Assembly: GCF_000203815.1 (NCBI RefSeq)
Contig: NW_004457695.1
Span: 3,404,651-3,468,650, forward strand
Length of the DNA: 64,000 bases
Source: Cavenderia fasciculata
Taxonomy: Eukaryota > Evosea > Eumycetozoa > Acytosteliales > Cavenderiaceae
Direction: 5' to 3'
Shown piece after piece: positions 1 to 9,667 of this stretch. A program made the translations under genes and the position numbers. Every line of letters begins with the position of its first letter. Position 1 is the first letter of the stretch. The notes beneath the pieces were generated by a model. It was not told the DNA's origin. It searched no databases and was given only the letters and a program-made list of their open reading frames with translations.

Positions 1-1
1 G

Positions 2-3000
2 TGGGTGCCAGCCTTTGGCATTGACATTTCGCTCTCGTCTACACTTTTTTCAGTTCTCTCGGCGATCGAGTCGAGCCACGCTGGACTCAAATCCAACGAC
101 TACAAAAACCTTTTGGTCTTGTCATCACAGTATCTCGGCAAATGGTTGTTGGGTTGGATTTCATCGGCCAAGCAAGCACTTGTAGACAAGGAAGAGAAGC
201 AAAAGCAAAAAGAGGAAAAGGAAAAGGGAGCCGACTCTGCTGCTGCTGCTGCTGTCGTATCGAGTACTGCATCCGCTACCAACTATACAGTGTCACAATT
301 GATTAACCAGTCCATGTCGGGCGAGGGATTCACATTCCACTTGATTTTGCATAGAGTGGTTGCTGCATTGTTGCTCAACAGTCTGCAATTCTTTGACGAC
401 TCGAATAGCGGTGGTCTCAAGGCGCTGTTTGGCGGTATCATTGGCGAGCGCTCGCCCGTGTCGATGGACGATTACGCACGTTGTGCGATTGCCCACCCCG
501 TCAAGTTGTTTGCGTCGATGGGTGAAATCAAGGCTGGTATGTGGAGAAGTTATGGCCGTGAAGAGGACATGAACCTCCAAACCGTCATGTACAAAAGTTT
601 ATACTATCAACGATTCTTTGATCTCGACATTCTCCTCATTCAAATTGGTTCAGCTCTCATTGGAAACAAATCATTTATGGAACAAGTTTATCATACCTAT
701 GCTTTAGAAGATTGGTTTAAACTTGAACCTTCAAATAATAATAGTACTGTAGTTGCTACTGCTACTGCTCCAGCCACTTCTACTACTTCTACTTCTACTA
801 CTACAAACATTAATAATACACCACCAAAAGCACCAAATACAAATCTTAGACAAAGTTCAAGTGGTACTAAAAATACACCAATTGTAGTAGATGATGAAGT
901 AGCCAAGGAAAAGGAAAAAGAAAAGAAAAAGGAAGAGAAACGTGCCAGAAAACTTGAAGATGATCTCCAAAAGAAAAAGATTTTGGCCGAAGATTTCATT
1001 CAATTCATTGTGATGATTTCGACCAACAAGACATTGGCCGGTATGACTGACGAACAAATTATCCGCAAGGAGCTTATTCACCGTCTCTGTTTGGGCGATT
1101 GCACACATTCGCAAGTGACCAGAAACATCCAACGTCGTTTTGTCAACCATCCCAAGTTTGAAGAGATTCTCTTGGAGGTTGCTGTCTTTCAAAACCCACA
1201 AAAGACTGAGCAGGGCAAGTTCCAGCTCAAAGAAGCTTGTTGGGCAGAGTTTGACCCCTACTTTGCACACTACAATACACAAGACCTGCAGTCGGCCGAA
1301 GAGAGATACACCGAGTTTAACAACAAGACCAAATCCAACATTGCACGTGGCACATTCATCAACTACAAGCCACGCAATTGTTTTGAGCATATTGACCAAT
1401 TACTCTGCTCCAAGCTCGTCCATCAAGTTCTCTTTACCGTGTTGCAGAACCAATTGGTCGGTAACGGTCAAAAGGTCACTGAAACACTCTTTACACACGC
1501 TCTCAATGCTTTCGAGTTGTGTATCAATCAATCTATTTGGAACAACCTTCAAAACAAGGGTAAATCGACTGTCGTTGCTGGAACACCAGTGTCAACATCG
1601 TCACAGGCTAGTTTTGAGACCAAAGCACTCGATATTGAGTATCCAAGCGAAGACAATATCTTTATCAATGCCAACCATGAAGTGCCAACCAGCGAGGGCA
1701 AGAAGTTGTCATTGATGATTGTGTTGGTCAAGCTTAGTGCCAATACTTCCATGTCCAACGAGCACAAGCAACAGATTCAAAACATTCTCAACTTGTTGAT
1801 TGATAATGACGCGACGTGCAAGGTGACTGTCGAGTCGTACTATGCTGCCATCAAGGCCAAGAAGGCTTCACAGGTGCAATCGACCCCTCTCAAAAAGGAG
1901 GATCCAGAAGAAGAGCGTAAGCGTATGGCACGTGCCCGCCAAGCTGCTATTCTCGCACAGATGAAGTCTCAGCAGAATAACTTTAAGTTTGACGACGATG
2001 AAGACGAGTATGACGAAGACGAGGATCAAGCTGCCATCAAGGCCGCTGAAAAGGCCAAGCAAGAGGCCAACCAGTTGATCGTCGACGGCAAGCTGTCAAC
2101 CCACACCTGCGCACTATGTCGTGAGGCTGGCAGTCTCAAGCGTCCCATGGGACGTGTCGCCTTTATCCAACCGTCTTCGGTGCTCATGTTGTCCAAGTTG
2201 ACACCCGAAGAGCGCAAGCAGCGTATGACTGACGCCATCCTCAAGGAGATGGGTGAGAAGCCAAGCGCACAACAAGCTGCACGCGGGTCGCCCGCATCGG
2301 CCGGTGGTCGCCAGACACCCCACAATGCACTCAACGAGCTGCTCGGAAACAACGATGACGACGATATGGACCCGTTGAACGACATTGACATGGGTTCGGA
2401 AGCCGACGACGACTCGGACGACGAGGTCACCAAGGCCATGTCCTTCCTCAACAAGATCTCCAACTTTGGAGAGTACTTTGATGATGGTGGTATGTTCCCC
2501 GACGGACACCACCACGGGTTCCAAGAGGAAGAGGATGATGAAGAAATGGAAATGGATCCATACGGAGAAGGTGAAGATGACGGAGAAGACGAGGATTCAG
2601 ACGATGATGGATCCGACGACGATGATGAAGACGACGATGAAGATACTGGTTCGTCGTCTTCTTCTTCCTCTGCCGACGATAATCACATGCATGACCAGAT
2701 TGTCATTGACGATGAGGACGGACAGGAATTCCCACGTGGACGTGTTAATGCCAACCAAGAGATTATCGATATCGATCACGAAGACTATTATTCGTCCATG
2801 TCAGAGGATGAAGGATTCTATGACGACGATGACGACGATGATGACGAAGCCATCTATGACTTTAACGATGGAGGTGATAGAGCTGGAGCAAACAACCTCC
2901 ACGAACATGGTGATCATCATCACCACCACCACAATAGAAACCCAGGACAAGCAGCCATCCAGAATATGTTTAGAAATATTTTGTTTGGCGGTCCCCACCC

Positions 3001-5101
3001 ACCACTCAACGACGAAGATGAACAAGCTCTTTTTATGGACGACTATGGAGAGGATGAAGAGGAATTCCTTCACAAGGAAAAGGGTGACCCAGTCACTGGC
3101 AACCCATGGTCACAAAAGTTTAGCAGACAAGAGTTGTTTAGAAACACAGAGCAAACTGTCAACTTGCACATGTCCTTCTGTGGTCATCAGATTCATGAAG
3201 ACTGCTTCAACGACTATTCATGGAACTCTTTCAAGAATCAAGATGATGAGGAGCAGTTGATCGACACACAAAAGGGAGAGTTCCTCTGCGTACTCTGCCG
3301 TCGTATTGGTAACGCCATTGTCCCCATCATTCCCGACTCTGGTTATGCTGGCGAGTCACCATCCCAGCCACAAAGTGGATTGGGTCCCCTCCCATACGAC
3401 CAGTACAAAGACTTTATCAAGGGAATGGAAGAAAAGTTGACCATCCCCATTGACAAGTTTGAGTACCCCGAGTCACTCAAACCCGTCCGCGAAGCTATCA
3501 ACCAATTCGCATCCAGAGTATACTCTGTCCGTCACAACACCACCTTTTTCAACGCTGAATCCAATGAAAAGGTGACTCCACTCATTGCATCGTCGATTGC
3601 TTCGACCATTGGCAATACAGAGTTGGCCGGCCGTCTCAAAGAGGCTGAAAATGCCAGTACCACCGACTACCACTTGTTTGGTATGAGCGAGTCGAATCGT
3701 GTCGACATTCGTTCACTCTTTAGAGCATCCGTCTCGCATATTATTGCACATCCACCATTTGTACACGAAGGCAAGATGTTATGGAACTCGTTCTCTGGTG
3801 ATCTTGCAGTACCACTCCCCAAGATACCTGAAAACTACAAGGATCTGTCAGAAGACGACAAGAACAAGTTTGACAAGCAATACGACGAAGCACTCCAAGA
3901 AAACTTCCCACCCTTCCTCACATTGGACCTCTTCCACACATTTGTCCAACTCTATCTGCGCACATCGTCCAAGGACAGCTACGTCAAGGCCACCAACCGT
4001 TTCTACACCATCTTGCGTGTCTGCTTTGACGCTTATCTTGCCCAATCCATTTTCCATCAACTCGATGTTCTCAATAGCAACCCATCGTCTGTTGAAAAGG
4101 ATCAATTCACTCAAGGAGTCAATCAACTCATAACCACTCCCAATGACAACCAACAAACCATTTCCAATATGCCCAAGGAGCACTCCTCGGCCATCAAGTC
4201 ACACGCTGTAGTATTTTTACGTAAATGTGCAATCTTTTTGTTTGCATGCCTCAATATCAACCCACCAACGCTCCCAAGCCACGTTTCACCATCCTCGCTC
4301 AATCAAAACCTAGACATTGAAGTGGAATATCTTTTGCATTACCTCAAGCTTGGTTTCAACGACACTCTTTCGTTTGAACAACAATTGATCCAGGTCGTCA
4401 ACACCCTCATCACCCACTCTGACACTTCAGTGCCACTCGTCTCTGCATGGTCACAACAAATCCTCTCATCCTATGCAGTCTTTGTCTCTGAAGAGCCTGA
4501 AAAGGTAGAGGACAGAGACAAGACGTTGGCTTTGATCCCTTCTCCAGCCGTTCCCAAACCTTCCTTGCTCATAGATCTTCCCAAGATATACAATACTCTT
4601 TCTCAACAATATTCAACTGTCCCTTGTCTTCGTTGCAAGACCATTTCAAGTTCCCAAGCCATCTGTTTACTTTGTGGTACACTTTGTTGTCTTGGTTCTT
4701 GTTGTAAACGTGTTTTAGATCAAAAGAATGAATGTGTTTTGGTAAGAAAGAAATCAAAAGAATAATAATCAAAACAGAAAAAAAGAAAAAGAAAAATAAT
4801 AATAATATTCTAATCAATTCCTTTTTATTTATTTATTTATTTTTAGCATGCAGAACAATGTAATGCAGGAACATGTATGTTCTTGGTTCTTAAATCTAGT
4901 TCAACTTTATTAATTCATCAACCACGTAGAACTTATTGGATCTCTCCATACTTGGATGATCACGGAGAAGAGGATATCAATCTTAGAAGAGGCAAAACTT
5001 TATATTTGAATACTAATAGATACACTCAACTTAATACACTCCTTTTGAATCATCAAATCGATCAAGACAGTAAAATAGCAGAAATGACAACTAGAGAATA
5101 A
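2..5101 (+). CDS. UBR-type E3 ubiquitin ligase, C-terminal part (5' partial)
   Basis: This is the 3' part of an N-recognin-type (UBR1/UBR2/UBR3 family) E3 ligase, which marks proteins for proteasomal degradation. Two exons are visible, 2-4741 (open at the left edge) and 4847-5101; the intron has a GTAAGA donor and TTTTAG acceptor and joins in phase 0. The RING-H2 is recognisable in two halves: CALCREAG near window codon 700, then FCGHQIHEDCF and a CxLC pair (FLCVLCRR) near codons 1058-1100. Between them lies an unusually long Asp/Glu/His-rich stretch (about 2340-3100). The small second exon encodes the family's conserved end: a Cys/His cluster (HAEQCNAGTCMFLVL) and YLDDHGEEDINLRRGKTLYL. The UBR box and N-terminal half must lie to the left. 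The family call is firm; which paralogue it is cannot be decided. Confidence 0.93.
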
Positions 5102-5224
5102 TAATAATAATCACACAAGAATTTATAATAATAAACACTACAACTATCTATCTATATATATCCAATTAATTAAAATCAATATTATTTATATACATTTACT
5201 ATACTTTTAATTATTTAATTAGAC

Positions 5225-5960
5225 ATAAAAAAATACTATTGATTGGACAAGAGCAAATATAAAAGAATATTCAGCACCTTCAGAATTCAAAGATTTCCAT
5301 TACTTTTCAAAATTTCTTACAAATGATATAAGCTTTTGGAATAGTGATTAAAGGTAGTAAAACCATAAATGAATCCATTTCAATTGAAATTAAAGGTAAT
5401 ATTAAAAATGCCCTACAAAAAATTAAAAGAGAAAATAATATATAAAATTGTGAGTATACATATCTTTTTTGAAATGATATTATACTTTTGATTTGATTGG
5501 TGAAATAATTACGTGCAATAATAAATTAAGAGTAAATAGAAACAATTTTGAGGTCCAATAAAATTAGCTATGGTTCTAACACCAGCTTGTACATCAGTGA
5601 TTGCATCACGACTATTATTAATATGCATAACCGCTGTATTGATAATGGTAGTTGGAAGAGCATAGTAGATGGCAATCCAATCAAAATATCCAGCTTGGAC
5701 AATAAATGAAAGTCCAACTAATACAGGACCATATGAAATGAAAATAGTCACATCGCCAAGTGCTGAATACTCTAATTTCAAAGGACTCGATGTATAGGAA
5801 GTGGCAAGTAAAAAGGCAACCATGCTAATGGGAAAAATTAGATTTCGAATTAGTACTAGATCACCTACACAACACATGGCACCAATCATTGATAGCACCG
5901 ATTCAACTATGGAAATGCCAATGAGACGGATCATATGATCTACTCGTAACCCATAGCAGT
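5225..5960 (-). pseudogene. Truncated, frameshifted copy of the UbiA prenyltransferase
   Basis: This is a partial tandem copy of the intact gene at 6028-7114. It retains the C-terminal two thirds, from YGLRV (matching YGLTV) through NNSRDAITDVQAG and the conserved intron position (5413-5515, GTAATT...GTAG, same phase as the parent). The N-terminal region with the first Asp-rich motif is absent. In the last exon, after PKAYIICKK, two bases are missing relative to the parent, which gives an immediate stop. The copy therefore lacks both ends of a working enzyme. Protein-level similarity to the parent is still high, so decay is recent or the copy arose recently. Boundaries come from where similarity to the parent fades. 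Confidence 0.85.
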
Positions 5961-6027
5961 AGAAAAAAAAGATATTTATATTAATGATTGACAAATAGAA
6001 AAAGGAGAAAATATTAAATTTATTATA

Positions 6028-7114
6028 TTATTGATTTAAAAAGAATACAAAGGATTGTACAAGAGCAAACATAAATCCAAAACTTGCACCTTCTGAATCC
6101 AAAGATTTCCATCTCTTATCAAATAATTTCTTGCAAATGTCATAGGCTTTTGGAAGTGTGATCAAAGGCAAAATCATCATTAATGAATTCTTTTCAATTG
6201 CAATCAATGATAATACCAAACACGCCCTAAATAATAAATGGAAAAAAAATCATTATTAATGGGTTACCTGATGAGTTAATTTTTTTTAAATTTAAAGATA
6301 AATACACTGAATAATAAATTAAGAGTAGATAGAAACTATTTTGAGGTCCAATAAAATTGGCGATGGTTCTTACACCAGCTTGTGCATCAGTGATTGAATC
6401 ACGACTATTATTAATATGTACAACGGCTGTAAAAACAAGGGTCGATGGAAGTGAGTAGTAGATGGCATCCCAATCAAAATATCTTGCTTGAATTATAAAT
6501 GAAAGGACACATAAAACAGGACCATATGAAACGAAAATGGTGGCGTCTCCAAGTGCACTATACTTTAATTTCAAAGGATTCGATGTATAATAGGTGGCAA
6601 GTAAAAAGGCAACAATACTATATGGTATAATTAATTCTTTGATTAGGATTGGATCACCTACAGAAAACATTATAACAATCAATGATAGCATTGAAACTAC
6701 AATGGAAATACCATTGAGACCGACAATATGTTGAACGGTTAGGCCATAGTCAAACATGGTCCTGTCGTGAGAATGTTCATCTTTGTCTACCTCGTTTACA
6801 AAGTCATTGTAACTATTGAATAGATTACACAGGATTTGTAATGATACTGATAGAAGGGTTGTAAAGACAAGAGATGTTAAATTGAATTTCCCAGAATGAT
6901 GATAAGCGATGGCAGCTCCTAAAATTGCAGATGAAGTGGCAGCCTTTAGTGACCATGGTCTAAAAGCCTTTAGGTATGATTTCAAATTTGGTTGTATTAT
7001 AGACGGTTTTTGTGTCTCTAATATTTTGTTGACACTAGCATTTTCCTGTTGTTCCCCCAACAAATTATGTATTTTGGTGGTAGAAGCACTACGTAGTTTT
7101 GTAATAGTTGACAT
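6028..7114 (-). CDS. UbiA-family prenyltransferase (UBIAD1/MenA-like)
   Basis: This is an integral membrane prenyltransferase that should attach an isoprenoid chain to an aromatic acceptor (menaquinone/vitamin K2 or related quinone synthesis). Exons on the minus strand are 7114-6306 and 6226-6028, separated by a 79-bp intron (GTATTT...TTAG, phase 2). The protein is about 335 aa with many hydrophobic helices. The two Asp-rich Mg-prenyl-PP motifs are present: NSYNDFVNEVDKDEHSHDR, and NNSRDSITDAQAGVRT followed by IGPQN, which closely resembles UBIAD1. I chose the ATG at 7114 (MSTITKLRS); an in-frame ATG at 7201 would add 29 residues of A+T-rich, UTR-like sequence. The natural substrate cannot be told from sequence. 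Confidence 0.88.
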
Positions 7115-7569
7115 GGTGTGGATGGCAAGATAATTGAATTTATGGTGATTGGAATATAGAATAAATAGAACAAAATTAAAACTTGACTTAAATATTGTCA
7201 TTCAATTAATTTAAATCAAATTAAAACAGCCAACTTGGAGACACACGTATTAATACATAAATGTGTCACTTTTAACAATCTACGTATGATAGAAACCAAA
7301 CGGAAAAGTGTGGTGAAATTTTTTCGATTCACGCAATTGGTGGTTGGTGGTAAGCATTGCATGTGTGTTATACTAATTTAAAGTAATATAGTTGTACAAG
7401 AGGGTAAAATAGATAGAGATACCTTAGGTGACAAAGGGAGAGAGAGAGAGAGAGAGGAGATAGAGAGGAATACAAAAGGAGAGATCAAAATACTTTTTTC
7501 TTATTTTTAAAAAAGATACAATTACACTGCTGTTTGTTGTTCCCCACACACATATACACACAATATACA
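7115..7569. other. Divergent intergenic region (prenyltransferase / trehalase)
   Basis: No gene is seen in this A+T-rich stretch, which must hold both promoters. A purine tract with a GA dinucleotide run lies at about 7437-7470, roughly 100 bp before the trehalase start. Confidence 0.6.
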
Positions 7570-9282
7570 ATGCATAGTTGTAATAATATTATAACAATTG
7601 TACTATTTTCATTGGTATCATTACTTTTATATCATCATCATGGTGTATTGGTCAATGCGATTCCTTGCACTCACCCGGTCTATTGTACTGGTCAATTATT
7701 AGAGACTGTTCAATTGGCACAGGTGTTTAACGACTCCAAGACATTTGTAGATATGCCACTTCGACAATCACCAGAGTTGGTCTTGTCGAGTTTCCAACAA
7801 CTCTTGGCCAACACGTCCAATGAGGGTGGACCCAACAAACAACAGCTGACTGACTTTATCAACACGTATTTCTACCCAGCGGGGTATGAAGTACAGGCTG
7901 CCACGCCGGTCGATTGGATTCCACACCCACGCTTTTTGTCGCATATCAAGGACCCACAACTCAAGATGTTTGGCGAGGCCGTCCACAAGATGTGGAACGA
8001 TCTCTACCGTGTCTTTAATCACACTGGTTTGTGTCAAGACTGTTACACATCGGTTCAAGTCGAGAACCCATTCATTATTGCTGGTTCGAGATTCAGAGAG
8101 TTTTACTATTGGGATTCATATTGGATGGTCATCGGACTACTCGTATCAGAGATGACTGCCACCGTACGTGGTATGATTGCCAACGATCTTGCACTCATCC
8201 AACTCTATGGATTCGTTCCCAACGGTGGCCGTATCTATTATAGTGATCGTTCACAACCACCCCTTCTCACGCAAATGGTCGAGCGTTATTTCGATGCTAC
8301 CAACGATGTATCCATCTTGGAACAAGGTCTCCCCACACTCGACGCCGAATACCAATTTTGGATGACTCAACGATCAGTCAATGTCAAGGGATTCAAACTC
8401 AACCTATACAATGCAACCACCCCTTCACCACGTCCCGAATCATTCTATGAGGATTATACTATGGCTCAATCACTTCCAGTTGGTGCAGACCAAACCTTTT
8501 TCTATTCATCGATTGCAAGTGCCGCCGAATCTGGTATGGATTTCTCTACGAGATGGATGAAACCTGGTTCGATGGACTTGGAAACCATTGAAACCATTGA
8601 AATTGTACCAGTAGATCTCAACTCTATATTATATCGCAACGAGCTTACACTTGCCCGTTTTCATCTTGCTCTTGGCAATTCACCTATGCACGCATATTAC
8701 AAAAATCAAGCTTCACAAAGAGCCAAGGCTATCAACAGTGTCTTTTGGGATCCAGTCAATCTTCAATGGTTTGATTATCATCTAGACACTAACCAACTTC
8801 AAACCGAGTACTATATCACCAATTTCCATCCACTTTGGGCCAAAGTATATCAAGAAGACCCTATCACATTCAATTCTACAGTACTATCGAATATACTAAA
8901 CAAGGCAAGACCCATTTTCATGAATTTTGTTGGTGGCGTACCAACATCATTGATCAACTCTGGTCAACAATGGGACTTCCCCAATGCATGGGCACCTTTG
9001 GAGTATTTCCTCGTCGAAGGTCTACTAGCTACAGAATTGGTAGATGGTAAAATGATGGCATTTGATATGGTTGAAAGATGGATCACTACAAACTATTGTG
9101 GATGGCAAGAGACTTTACAATCAAATGGCGGTGTATTATTTGAAAAATATAATGTTACCGATATTGGTCTACCAGGTGGAGGTGGCGAATACGCAGTTCA
9201 AACTGGTTTTGGTTGGTCTAATGGTTTTGCTCTCAATTTACTATCAAAATATGGAAATACTATTACATTACGTAGTTGTTAA
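7570..9282 (+). CDS. treh: Secreted/lysosomal trehalase (GH37)
   Basis: This enzyme hydrolyses alpha,alpha-trehalose to two glucose molecules; dictyostelids use it to break down spore trehalose at germination. It is a single exon of 570 aa. The N-terminus is a clear signal peptide (a hydrophobic stretch of about residues 8-32). GH37 signatures are in order: FREFYYWDSYW (about 175-185), PNGGRIYYSDRSQPP (about 217-231), QWDFPNAWAPLEY (about 467-479) and GGGGEYAVQTGFGWSNG (about 536-553). Length and motif spacing fit eukaryotic neutral/acid trehalases. The ATG at 7570 is preferred because it begins the signal peptide; upstream in-frame codons contain no other ATG. Several N-x-S/T sites fit a glycosylated secretory protein. 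No defects are visible. Confidence 0.96.
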   Translation: MHSCNNIITIVLFSLVSLLLYHHHGVLVNAIPCTHPVYCTGQLLETVQLAQVFNDSKTFVDMPLRQSPELVLSSFQQLLANTSNEGGPNKQQLTDFINTYFYPAGYEVQAATPVDWIPHPRFLSHIKDPQLKMFGEAVHKMWNDLYRVFNHTGLCQDCYTSVQVENPFIIAGSRFREFYYWDSYWMVIGLLVSEMTATVRGMIANDLALIQLYGFVPNGGRIYYSDRSQPPLLTQMVERYFDATNDVSILEQGLPTLDAEYQFWMTQRSVNVKGFKLNLYNATTPSPRPESFYEDYTMAQSLPVGADQTFFYSSIASAAESGMDFSTRWMKPGSMDLETIETIEIVPVDLNSILYRNELTLARFHLALGNSPMHAYYKNQASQRAKAINSVFWDPVNLQWFDYHLDTNQLQTEYYITNFHPLWAKVYQEDPITFNSTVLSNILNKARPIFMNFVGGVPTSLINSGQQWDFPNAWAPLEYFLVEGLLATELVDGKMMAFDMVERWITTNYCGWQETLQSNGGVLFEKYNVTDIGLPGGGGEYAVQTGFGWSNGFALNLLSKYGNTITLRSC

Positions 9283-9667
9283 TATTACAATCAACTTTTT
9301 AAAATTACACAAAATATATAAACAATTTATCTATTTATTATGCCATAATTTTGGCTGGCAAACAAAGAATTAACTAATTTGGGATTATTTCAATATGAAT
9401 ATAATTTATTAATAAGATTACTAGTATAATAGTTTAAACATTAAATAAGATAGGGGAGGGGGAGCTTTTTGAATGGATCAGGATCTTAAATTAAATTTTA
9501 ATCGGCGCCATTACCATTTGATTGAAAACATGGGTGGATGAGTGATATGGTAAGAAAGAAAGAAAGAAAGGTGTATGGTGAATGGCAATTTTATCAAAAA
9601 GTGAGGTTTGCTTGTTTGTTTGATTGATTGATTTTATATTTTTAAAAAAGTAAATAAATAGCACCCC
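9283..9667. other. Convergent intergenic region (trehalase / kinase 3' ends)
   Basis: No coding potential is seen. It holds the 3' ends of two convergent genes. A short G-rich patch (GGGGAGGGGGAG, about 9453-9464), a palindromic GGCGCC (about 9504) and GAAA repeats (about 9554-9569) are the only notable sequences. Confidence 0.5.

Noticed and set aside
2385-3260. 291-codon plus-strand frame, Met/Thr-rich
   Set aside because: Frame-shifted reading of the GAT/GAA-rich acidic insertion of the UBR gene.
5509-5994. Second functional prenyltransferase
   Set aside because: It lacks the N-terminal half and first Asp-rich motif, and the final exon is frameshifted.
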